The notes under the pieces are model-generated. The model was not told where the DNA came from and ran no database searches. It saw nothing but the letters and a program-made list of their open reading frames with translations. This document shows positions 57,535 through 64,000 of a stretch of 64,000 nt of DNA, piece after piece. Positions within the stretch are counted from its first letter, which is position 1, and the number at the start of each line of letters is the position of its first letter. A program made the translations under genes and the position numbers. The DNA is taken from assembly GCA_034926605.1 (NCBI GenBank), contig JAYFQV010000010.1, forward strand, positions 1 to 64,000. Reading direction: 5' to 3'. The stretch comes from CALXXL01 sp034926605 (GTDB lineage: Bacteria > Verrucomicrobiota > Lentisphaeria > Victivallales > Victivallaceae).

Positions 57535-58854
57535 ATGAGAAGAAACTCGAAATGGAAATACCTGCGGATCGGCGCCGCCGCGCTGTTCTTCGGCGCGATG
57601 TCGGCGGCCTTTGCCGGTACTGGCGGAGTCCTGCTGCGGCTGCCGCATTTGCAGGTTGCTCCGGCTATTCTGAAATGTCTGGCGGCGTTTTCGCTGGGGG
57701 CGCTGGCTACGGTCGCGGTCATCGGGCTGGTGACGTTGTTTTTCGGCCGGGTCTACTGCGCGGTGTGGTGTCCGCTTGGAATATTGCAGGATGCGGCGGG
57801 ATTCCTTTCCCGGCGCAGATGCCGGACGATGCCGAATTATGCCAAGACCCGCTATGCGGTCGCCGGAGTGGCGTTCGGCCTGCTGGCGGCCGGCTGGAGC
57901 GCCGGGTTCCTGCTGCTGGACCCCTATTCGAACTTCGGCCGCATCGCCTCGTTCACCTTCGGCGGCGTGATGGTTCTGGCGATTGTCGCCGCGCTTGCCG
58001 TATGGCGCAGGCGGATATATTGTACCGCGATCTGCCCGGTCGGCACGCTGCTGGGGCTTATCGCCAGATTCAGTGTGTTCAAACTGGCGATCGGCAGCCA
58101 GTGCGTCAGGTGCGGCAAGTGTGCGACGGTTTGTCCGGCCGGCTGCATCGACGCCTTTGCCGGAACGATCGACAACGAGCGCTGTGTGCGGTGCATGAAC
58201 TGTGTGGCCGCCTGTCCGCTGGGCGGCATAGGGATTGCGAAGCCTTTTTCCGCCGGCGGCGTTCCGGTCGATGCGTCGCGCCGCGCCTTTCTGTTGTGCG
58301 GAGGGGCGCTGCTGACCGGGCTGGCGGCGGGCGCGGTGGTGGCCAGGACCGGCATGTCGAAACTGGCCGCGTTCGTCGGTGTCGGCGGGATATTGCCGCC
58401 CGGGGCCGGAAATCCCGATCGTTTTGCCGCGAAATGCACGGCATGTCAGATATGTACCGCGAATTGTCCGTCCGGGATCATCGTTCCGGCTCCGGGCGGC
58501 GCGGGGCCGGTGTCGGTGGATCTGAGCCGCGGCGCCTGCCGGTACGATTGCGCCCGCTGTTCGCAGGTGTGCCCGACCGGAGCGCTCAGACCGCTGTCGC
58601 TGGAAGCCAAGCGGCGGACCAGGATCGCCGGGGCCGAATTCAATCCGCGGCATTGCATTGTCTTTCAGGAGTCGGTGCCGTGCGGACGCTGTGCCGGAGC
58701 GTGCCCGACCGGAGCGGTGACATTGCGGAAAAACGGGGCGCCGCGCCCGGTAAATGCGGCTTTGTGCATCGGCTGCGGCGCGTGTCAGGCGGTCTGCCCG
58801 GCGCCGGTCAAGGCGATGACGGTTCATGCAATCGGGGAGCAGGTGATGCTGTAA
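57535..58854 (+). CDS. NapH/NapG-like membrane iron-sulfur fusion protein with internal Tat motif
   Basis: A 439-residue protein. The N-terminal part is NapH/MauN-like: about four helices with the CxxxCP motifs RVYCAVWCPLG (75-79) and RIYCTAICPVG (163-167), then two [4Fe-4S] sites (CVRCGKCATVCP, CVRCMNCVAACP). At 248-253 SRRAFL precedes a hydrophobic stretch (254-270), an internal twin-arginine-like signal. The C-terminal part holds at least three more cluster motifs (CTACQICTANCP, CGRCAGACP, CIGCGACQAVCP). This resembles NapH fused to a NapG-like Tat ferredoxin. It likely passes quinol electrons to a periplasmic acceptor. Confidence 0.82.
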   Translation: MRRNSKWKYLRIGAAALFFGAMSAAFAGTGGVLLRLPHLQVAPAILKCLAAFSLGALATVAVIGLVTLFFGRVYCAVWCPLGILQDAAGFLSRRRCRTMPNYAKTRYAVAGVAFGLLAAGWSAGFLLLDPYSNFGRIASFTFGGVMVLAIVAALAVWRRRIYCTAICPVGTLLGLIARFSVFKLAIGSQCVRCGKCATVCPAGCIDAFAGTIDNERCVRCMNCVAACPLGGIGIAKPFSAGGVPVDASRRAFLLCGGALLTGLAAGAVVARTGMSKLAAFVGVGGILPPGAGNPDRFAAKCTACQICTANCPSGIIVPAPGGAGPVSVDLSRGACRYDCARCSQVCPTGALRPLSLEAKRRTRIAGAEFNPRHCIVFQESVPCGRCAGACPTGAVTLRKNGAPRPVNAALCIGCGACQAVCPAPVKAMTVHAIGEQVML

Positions 58855-58920
58855 AACCGCCGGCGGAGCAGCCGGCATTGGAATAAATAATGGCAACTTC
58901 AACCGGAAGGAGAAGGAATC

Positions 58921-59148
58921 ATGTCCATCGGGTTTACTGAGATTTTGGTGATTGTGCTTTTCATCCTGCTAATTTTCGGGTCCAGTCGCATTCCGGAGCT
59001 GGCAAGAGCGTTCGGCCGAGCCTCCTACGAATTCAAAAAAGCGAAAAATGTTCTGGCGAACGAGAGTGCTGAATTGATGAACGCCGCCGAAAAGTCGGCG
59101 GAGAATGTCGATAAGCAGGTGGCCGAAAAGGAAGACAAGCAGGCATGA
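58921..59148 (+). CDS. tatA: TatA/E sec-independent translocase subunit
   Basis: A 75-residue protein with the TatA layout: N-terminal helix (IGFTEILVIVLFILLIFGS), hinge SSRIPELARAFGRA with conserved FG and E, and an amphipathic helix (YEFKKAKNVL), then a charged tail. AAGGAGAAGGAATC precedes the ATG. The stop overlaps tatC by 4 nt. No tatB is present, so this is a minimal TatAC set. Confidence 0.93.
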   Translation: MSIGFTEILVIVLFILLIFGSSRIPELARAFGRASYEFKKAKNVLANESAELMNAAEKSAENVDKQVAEKEDKQA

Positions 59149-59876
59149 CGGCACCCGGCGGGGAAAACTCCTTCATCGCCCACCTGGAATCGCTGCGCAA
59201 GACCCTGCTGCGGATATTGGCCGCCACCGCGGTCATGTATCCGGTCGGCTACCTGATTTCGCCTTATGTGATCGCGGCCCTGGTCAAATGGAGTTTGCCG
59301 GAAACAATGGGCAAACTGCACTATTTCGCGCCGATGGAGGTGTTCTGGGTGCAGCTGAAACTGGCGTTCATACTGGCGCTGGCCATGGCGTATCCGTGGA
59401 ACGTTTTCCAGATATGGCGTTTTATGCTTCCGGCGCTTTACCGTGACGAGCGCCGGGCGCTGGGATGGTGGATAATGTCCTCGTCGGTGCTGTTTTTCGG
59501 GGGCGTGGCGTTCTGCTCCGGGTTCATTCTGCCGTTGCTGATGCGGTTTTCCGGTGGATTTGCAACGCCGGAATTGCAGCCGATCATCGGGCTTGCCAAC
59601 TTTCTGAACCTTGCCGGGTGGCTGATGCTGGCGTTCGGCGTGATGTTCCAGTCGCCGCTGGTGGTGCTGCTGGCGGTGCGCTTCGGCGTAATCTCCGCCG
59701 GGGCGTTGCGGCGGAAGCGCCCATATATCATGACCGCAATACTGATTGTGGCGGCGGTGCTGACGCCGCCGGACGTGGTGAGCCAGATACTGCTGGCGGT
59801 GCCGACCTGGTTGTTGTTTGAACTTGGACTTTTCTTTGCAACTCGTTTGGAAAAACAGAGGAGAGAGCATTTATGA
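59145..59876 (+). CDS. tatC: TatC sec-independent translocase subunit
   Basis: A 243-residue protein with six helices. FIAHLESLRKTLLRIL is the signature N-terminus that recognises twin-arginine signals, including the conserved Glu; FAPMEVFWVQLKLAF, AYPWNVFQIWRFMLPALY and TPPDVVSQILLAVPTWLLFELGL are conserved TatC segments. It overlaps tatA and the following Tat substrate by ATGA, so the receptor is translationally coupled to its probable cargo. Confidence 0.95.
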   Translation: MTAPGGENSFIAHLESLRKTLLRILAATAVMYPVGYLISPYVIAALVKWSLPETMGKLHYFAPMEVFWVQLKLAFILALAMAYPWNVFQIWRFMLPALYRDERRALGWWIMSSSVLFFGGVAFCSGFILPLLMRFSGGFATPELQPIIGLANFLNLAGWLMLAFGVMFQSPLVVLLAVRFGVISAGALRRKRPYIMTAILIVAAVLTPPDVVSQILLAVPTWLLFELGLFFATRLEKQRREHL

Positions 59877-61108
59877 ACAGACGCGATTTCTTGAAGAGCG
59901 CCCTGACGGTCGCCGCGCTGGCGCCGTTTTCCCGGCTCGCCGCCCAGATCGGGGCGGACGGCGAGCCGCCGCTGGAGCGCGGGCAGATGGCGCAGGTAAC
60001 CCGCCGGCGCTATAAGGACACCGACCTTACGCTGCCGCTCCTGGGATTCGGCCTGATGCGGCTGCCGCAGCAGGACGGCAAGATCGACAAGGTCGAAGCG
60101 CAGAAGATGTTCGACCTGGCGATGGAGGCCGGATGCAACTATTTCGACACGGCCTGGATGTATCACGGCGGAGAAAGCGAGAGCTTTCTAGGCGAGGCTT
60201 TGGCCAAGTACTCGCGCAAGTCCTATATGGTGACCAGCAAGATGCCGATAGTGATGCTGAAGAGCGAGGAAGACGTGGAGCGCATCTTCAACGAACAGCT
60301 GCGCAAGACGCGGGTCGGCTACTTCGACTTCTATTTCATGCACTGGCTCAGCGCCGAGCATTGGGAGATCGCCAAGAAATTCAAGGTCTACGAGTTCATA
60401 AAGCGCAAGCAGGCCGAGGGCAAGATACGCCGGATCGGGTTCTCCTACCACGGCGACCCCCGGACGCTGGAGATCATCGCCAAGGCCCTGCCGTGGGAGC
60501 TTGCCCAAATACAGCTGAATTATCTCGACTGGGAGCAGAACCACGCCCGCGAGCAGTATGAGATATTGACGAAACAGGGGATTCCGGTGGCGGTGATGAC
60601 GCCGCTGAAGGGCGGGTCGCTGGTCACGTTGTCGCCGGCGGCGCGGCAGGTCTTCGAAAAGGCCGACCCGAATGTCAGCATCGCTTCCTGGGGGCTGCGT
60701 TTCGCCGCGTCGCCGCCGAACGTGGCGGTGGTGCTTTCCGGCATGTCGGATATCTCGCAGATGCGGGACAACATCAAGACTTTTTCGCCGTTCAAGCCGT
60801 TGACCGACGCAGAGCGTCGCGTAATAGCTTCGGCGCTGCGCGTTTATCGCAATGCCGACTTGATCCCATGTACCGGGTGCCGCTATTGCATGCCGTGTCC
60901 GGTAGGGGTGGAGATTCCGGACAACCTGGCCATCTACAACCAGTTCAAGGAGACCGGCGACCGCGCCGCCGCCAAGAACGCGTACGACGCGCTGCCGGAA
61001 GAGCAGCGCGCCTCCGAATGCGTCCAGTGCGGAGCTTGCAAGAAGAAGTGCCCGCAGAAGATCGACATCCCTGCATTGATGCCGGTAATCGCCGACGCGT
61101 TCAAATGA
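59873..61108 (+). CDS. Tat-exported aldo/keto reductase with C-terminal [4Fe-4S] domain
   Basis: A 411-residue protein starting with a twin-arginine signal (MNRRDFLKSALTVAALAPF). The TIM barrel has the AKR catalytic Asp and Tyr in NYFDTAWMYHGGES, His in FYFMHWL, and PLLGFGLMRLP at the start. The C-terminal domain has CTGCRYCMPCPVGVEIP and CVQCGACKKKCPQKIDIP, two cluster motifs with a CP-V/I-D tail. AKR family members with such ferredoxin domains are common in anaerobes. The overlap with tatC and the membrane iron-sulfur gene upstream suggest an electron chain to this enzyme. Confidence 0.9.
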   Translation: MNRRDFLKSALTVAALAPFSRLAAQIGADGEPPLERGQMAQVTRRRYKDTDLTLPLLGFGLMRLPQQDGKIDKVEAQKMFDLAMEAGCNYFDTAWMYHGGESESFLGEALAKYSRKSYMVTSKMPIVMLKSEEDVERIFNEQLRKTRVGYFDFYFMHWLSAEHWEIAKKFKVYEFIKRKQAEGKIRRIGFSYHGDPRTLEIIAKALPWELAQIQLNYLDWEQNHAREQYEILTKQGIPVAVMTPLKGGSLVTLSPAARQVFEKADPNVSIASWGLRFAASPPNVAVVLSGMSDISQMRDNIKTFSPFKPLTDAERRVIASALRVYRNADLIPCTGCRYCMPCPVGVEIPDNLAIYNQFKETGDRAAAKNAYDALPEEQRASECVQCGACKKKCPQKIDIPALMPVIADAFK

Positions 61109-61129
61109 TGTATTGCTGCGGCGGTGCGT

Positions 61130-62107
61130 TCAGACTATTCTGAAATAGACCGCCGCGAACCAGCAGATGCTCAGGATCAGCCAGAGAAGCACGCCGTGCG
61201 CCACCGGTCTGATGCCGAGCGTTTTTATTTGGTCGAAAGACAGGTTGCTGCCTACCAGGAACAGCGTGACCACCATCAGATTTTTGGAGATACCCGCAAG
61301 GCAGTGCCCGGCCAGCTGCGCCGCCGGGAACAGCGTCACCAGTACCGCCGCCGCCAGAAACCCCGGGATGAACCAGGGTACCCGGATTTTGATCCGGCGT
61401 TTGCCGCCGCCGTCGGCGGCGCGGTTCCTGCGGTGCTCATAATACAGTGAGAGCATCAGCGACACCGGCACGATCCACAGTGCCCGCGCCAGTTTCACGG
61501 TGGTGCCCACCTCAAGCGCCCGCGGCCCGTACTGCATGGTGGCTCCGACCACCGAGCTGGTGTCGTGTATCGCCAGTGCCGACCAGATGCCGAACTGGGT
61601 CTGGTCCAGTCCGGCCAGGTGGCCGATCGGAGGATAGATGACCAGCGCCACCGCATTGAGCAGGAAAACGATGCCGGTGGCCAGCGCGATGTCGTGCGAC
61701 TTCGCCTTGATGGCCGGTGCGGCCGCGGCGATGGCACTGCCGCCGCAGATCGAAGTGCCGACGCTGATAAGCAGGCCGGTCTTGGCCGGAAGCGCGAGTT
61801 TTTTCGTTAGAACGTATCCGATGCCCAGTCCGTCGGCGATGCCGACCACGGTGTAAAGAATTCCTTCCGCTCCGGCGTTGAGCACCTGGGGCAGGTTCAT
61901 CCCGAAACCCATTCCAACTATCGCTGCGCCGAGAAACTGCGGCACCAGCCTGACGCTGTGCTGCTTGAACGGATTCTTAAGCGCGGCCGCGAACAGCGCT
62001 CCGCCGATCACCGCCGCCCCGGAAGCGTAATTGCGGGCGCCGGGAATGATCCACAGCAGTACGAAGAAGAATATAGCGGCGGCAATATACATGGTTTTAC
62101 GAATCAT
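61130..62107 (-). CDS. YeiH-family putative sulfate exporter (UPF0324)
   Basis: A 325-residue protein with about ten helices. Family landmarks are VPQFLGAAIVGMGFGMNL, GLGIGYVLTKKL, LISVGTSICGGSAIAAAAPAI with the conserved C-G-G, AIHDTSSVVGA and FLVGSNLSFDQIKTLGIRP. Substrate is not established; the family is annotated as sulfate exporters. AAAGGA precedes the ATG. It is divergent from a LysR gene, as yeiH and yeiE are in enterobacteria. Confidence 0.9.
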   Translation of the reverse strand: MIRKTMYIAAAIFFFVLLWIIPGARNYASGAAVIGGALFAAALKNPFKQHSVRLVPQFLGAAIVGMGFGMNLPQVLNAGAEGILYTVVGIADGLGIGYVLTKKLALPAKTGLLISVGTSICGGSAIAAAAPAIKAKSHDIALATGIVFLLNAVALVIYPPIGHLAGLDQTQFGIWSALAIHDTSSVVGATMQYGPRALEVGTTVKLARALWIVPVSLMLSLYYEHRRNRAADGGGKRRIKIRVPWFIPGFLAAAVLVTLFPAAQLAGHCLAGISKNLMVVTLFLVGSNLSFDQIKTLGIRPVAHGVLLWLILSICWFAAVYFRIV

Positions 62108-62185
62108 GTAAGCATCCTTTCGGTTGGTTTGCCATAAAATTTACCGCCGCTTTCAAAAAATAAAAATTATGATATATTATATATT

Positions 62186-62202
62186 GATAATCTTTAGTTA
62201 TC
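62186..62202. promoter_or_regulatory. Candidate LysR-type binding site
   Basis: Inverted repeat GATAA-N7-TTATC in the yeiH/LysR intergenic region, 20 bp before the LysR start. It fits the T-N11-A dyad used by LysR regulators. The surrounding region is strongly A+T-rich. Confidence 0.5.
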
Positions 62203-62222
62203 GAAAGCGACGGAGGAATACC

Positions 62223-63146
62223 ATGATCGACACTGCGCTGAGAATTTTCCAGATGGCGGCCATGACCGAGAATTTCACCCGGACGGCCTCGGCGCTCCAA
62301 ATGACGCAGCCGAACGTTTCGGCCCATATCCGGCGGCTCGAGAAGGAGATCGGCGCGGCGCTGTTCACCCGGGAGGGGCATAATGTGAAACTGACGCCTG
62401 CCGGGAGATCGCTTTTAAAGTCGGCCGATCAGATTCTCGAACTTTCCGGGAACGCCGCGCGCCTGGCGCGCAACGCAGCGCGGGAAAACCACTGCATGAA
62501 TATCGGCGCCACCATGACCGCCGGAGGGTACGTGCTTCCATTGCTGGCCGGGGAGTTCAGGCGGCGCAATCCCGGCTTCAGCTTCGGCATAACGGTGGCA
62601 AACACGCAGGAGATTACCGAGCGACTGAAGAGGGGGGTGCTCGATTTCGCTTTGGTAGAAGGCCCGTTCGATTCTGATTACTTTCTCTCTCGCGAACTTT
62701 TGCGAGACCGGCTGGTCATCGCCGGGCATCGTGACATGCCGCTGTTCAAAGACGGCGGCGCGGCGGATGTTTGCGAACTTATGAGACAACGCGAACCGCT
62801 TGCCCTGCGCGAGAGCGGCTCCGGCACCCGCTACCATTTCGAAAATTTTCTGCGCGGCCTCGGCCGGGAGCTGAAGCCGCGCGGCGGGGTGCTGGAGCTT
62901 AACTGCCCGGAGGCGATAAAGTCGCTGCTGCGCGGGAAATACGCGCTGACGGTGATCTCGGAACTGTGCATCCGGCACGAACTGGACTCCGGTGAATTCA
63001 AAGCGTGCGACTTTGCCGAGGGCGCGATCCTGCGCCCGATGCATTTCATCTATCTGCCGGACGAAAACATGAAACTTCACGAAAGTTTCATCCGGTTCTG
63101 CCGCAGGCAGGTTGCGTCCGTCCCCTCCGCCCCGGTCCATGTGTGA
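62223..63146 (+). CDS. LysR-family transcriptional regulator
   Basis: A 307-residue protein. The winged HTH is ALRIFQMAAMTENFTRTASALQMTQPNVSAHIRRLEKEIGAALFTREGHNVKLTPAG. The periplasmic-binding-like effector domain starts at MNIGATMTAGGYVLPLLAGEF and has LALRESGSGTRYHFENFL. ATG 62223 follows GGAGGAATACC. It probably regulates the divergent yeiH. It ends tail to tail with the GNAT gene, without intergenic space. Confidence 0.92.
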   Translation: MIDTALRIFQMAAMTENFTRTASALQMTQPNVSAHIRRLEKEIGAALFTREGHNVKLTPAGRSLLKSADQILELSGNAARLARNAARENHCMNIGATMTAGGYVLPLLAGEFRRRNPGFSFGITVANTQEITERLKRGVLDFALVEGPFDSDYFLSRELLRDRLVIAGHRDMPLFKDGGAADVCELMRQREPLALRESGSGTRYHFENFLRGLGRELKPRGGVLELNCPEAIKSLLRGKYALTVISELCIRHELDSGEFKACDFAEGAILRPMHFIYLPDENMKLHESFIRFCRRQVASVPSAPVHV

Positions 63147-63707
63147 CTATGGCCGCCACTCTTCCTGGAGAATGGAATACATTTTACAGTCATGGAACCT
63201 GTTGTGGGCGTAAAGGTGCTGACGAAGAACCCCTTCAAATTTCATGCCGCATTTCTGCATGACTCTTCCGGAAGCCGGGTTGTCCGTAACATGCTCGGCT
63301 TGAACCCGGTTTAGATCCAGCACTTCAAATGAGAACTTTATGACGGCGTTGAGTGCCTCCGTCATATAGCCGTTGTTCCAGTAAGGCATACCCAGCCAGT
63401 AGCCGACGCCGGTATTGGAATGGCGTTCGGACGTTCCATTAATGTCGATCAATCCGATGAAAGAATGATCTTTCCGGCGGATCGCCCATATCTGACAGTT
63501 GCCGATGGGATAGCCGGTAAGCAGCATATTCAGAAATTTACGGGTTTCATCGATATTCTTGTGGTATTCCCACAGCATATATCTGGTCAGTTCCGGCTGT
63601 TTCGCCAGATTGTACATCGGTTCGAGATCGGTCGCTTCGCACTGGCTCAGCACCAGCCGTTCGGTTTCAAGCACCGGGAACGGTATGAAATGGTCTGCAA
63701 TACTCAT
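63147..63707 (-). CDS. GNAT family acetyltransferase (RimJ/RimL-like)
   Basis: A 186-residue protein of the RimJ/RimL group. VLETERLVLSQCEATDLEPMYNL opens the domain, followed by FIGLIDINGTSERHSNTGVGYWLGMPYWNNGYMTEALNAVIKFSFEVL (motif A) and ASGRVMQKCGMKFEGVLRQ (motif B). It presumably acetylates a protein N-terminus or another amine. Its stop abuts the LysR stop. Confidence 0.92.
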   Translation of the reverse strand: MSIADHFIPFPVLETERLVLSQCEATDLEPMYNLAKQPELTRYMLWEYHKNIDETRKFLNMLLTGYPIGNCQIWAIRRKDHSFIGLIDINGTSERHSNTGVGYWLGMPYWNNGYMTEALNAVIKFSFEVLDLNRVQAEHVTDNPASGRVMQKCGMKFEGVLRQHLYAHNRFHDCKMYSILQEEWRP

Positions 63708-63726
63708 AATGATTCTCTCTGCCTGG

Positions 63727-64000
63727 CTAAATTTTTTCGGAGAAGTCGCCGATTTTCCCCAGATGTTCGCCTATCGCGAAATAGTTGCCGGGTGAGTACA
63801 GCACCGGGTCGATCGCCCGAAGGTCGATGAAGTCAAGCGCCATGATGTCTTCCGCCACATTCACGTTTTTTATCTCGGCGAAATAGGTTACCGCGTTTCC
63901 GACCTTTACAGCCTTGAACAACGTGCATTCGAACGACCAGCTGCCGTCGGCTATAAGCGGCACGTCGAGCACTTTCCCTCGCGCAAACGGCACTTTTTCA
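63727..64000 (-). CDS. Flavin reductase-like protein (partial, N-terminus off the window)
   Basis: The frame is open at the right edge and ends at 63727, giving the last about 91 residues. The segments SWSFECTLFKAVKVGNAVTYFAEIKNVNVAEDI and AIDPVLYSPGNYFAIGEHLGKIGDFSEKI match the C-terminal half of the flavin reductase-like domain (FMN-binding split barrel) typical of anaerobes. Same strand as the GNAT gene, 20 nt upstream of it. Confidence 0.75.
   Translation of the reverse strand, partial: EKVPFARGKVLDVPLIADGSWSFECTLFKAVKVGNAVTYFAEIKNVNVAEDIMALDFIDLRAIDPVLYSPGNYFAIGEHLGKIGDFSEKI

Noticed and set aside
1..64000. CRISPR arrays, insertion sequences, prophage
   Set aside because: No regularly spaced short repeats with unique spacers, no transposase and no phage structural genes were seen on either strand.

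Overview
The window is a G+C-rich bacterial chromosome segment. Large carbohydrate-active enzymes (heparinase II/III-like, GH20-like, GH127-like), very large beta-solenoid surface proteins, a DUF2339/DUF3999 pair, several [4Fe-4S] proteins and a metal or metalloid island suggest an anaerobic member of the PVC group, most likely Lentisphaerota or Kiritimatiellota. That placement is inferred from gene content; there is no rRNA or other phylogenetic marker except enolase. Many promoters share the unusual -10 hexamer TATATT, 16-18 bp downstream of a TTGACA-like -35.

Layout. 1-4026 (minus): a giant protein with Pmp-type FxxN and GGA repeats, running off the left edge. 4275-9899: an MFS permease, leuA preceded by a leucine-rich leader peptide, a cupin, a MORN-like lipoprotein and a STAS-like protein. 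9993-13889 (minus): a second giant repeat protein with an Amidase_2-type peptidoglycan amidase embedded in the middle. 13981-14385: a 5'-truncated ankyrin gene.

14405-22204 (all minus) is the most notable region. It is a two-operon arsenic island: arsR2, an ArsP-like permease, an ArsE-ArsF fusion and arsG, followed by arsR1, a PEP-mutase-family gene, hgcA, hgcB, a methyltransferase, arsC and acr3. hgcA and hgcB are the mercury methylation pair, recognised by the NVWCAAGK cap-helix motif and by the two-cluster ferredoxin with extra C-terminal cysteines. The hgc genes are therefore transcribed from an ArsR-controlled unit together with arsenate reductase and arsenite efflux.

22403-37940 is mostly carbohydrate metabolism: a heparinase-like enzyme, YoaK, enolase, two small membrane proteins, GH20, GH127, two GNAT or unknown genes, and a four-gene operon (TIM-barrel protein, SIS protein, unknown, Gfo/Idh/MocA oxidoreductase) facing an AraC regulator. 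38016-38105 is tRNA-Ser(CGA), followed by about 1.4 kb of A+T-rich DNA with small membrane-protein ORFs.

39602-48704 holds the DUF3999/DUF2339 pair, two proteins of unknown function, and an ORP-like cluster (NifX-like, two MinD-type ATPases with inserted ferredoxin domains, NifX-like) followed by a PNPOx-like gene. 48867-54886 is an operon of a P1B-type metal ATPase and three SPFH (HflK/HflC-like) proteins, with two tandem look-alike hairpins in its leader. 55004-61108 holds a secreted esterase, a second MORN-like protein, and a NapH/NapG-like iron-sulfur fusion followed by tatA, tatC and a Tat-signal aldo/keto reductase. 61130-64000 holds yeiH with a divergent LysR regulator, a GNAT and the end of a flavin reductase-like gene.
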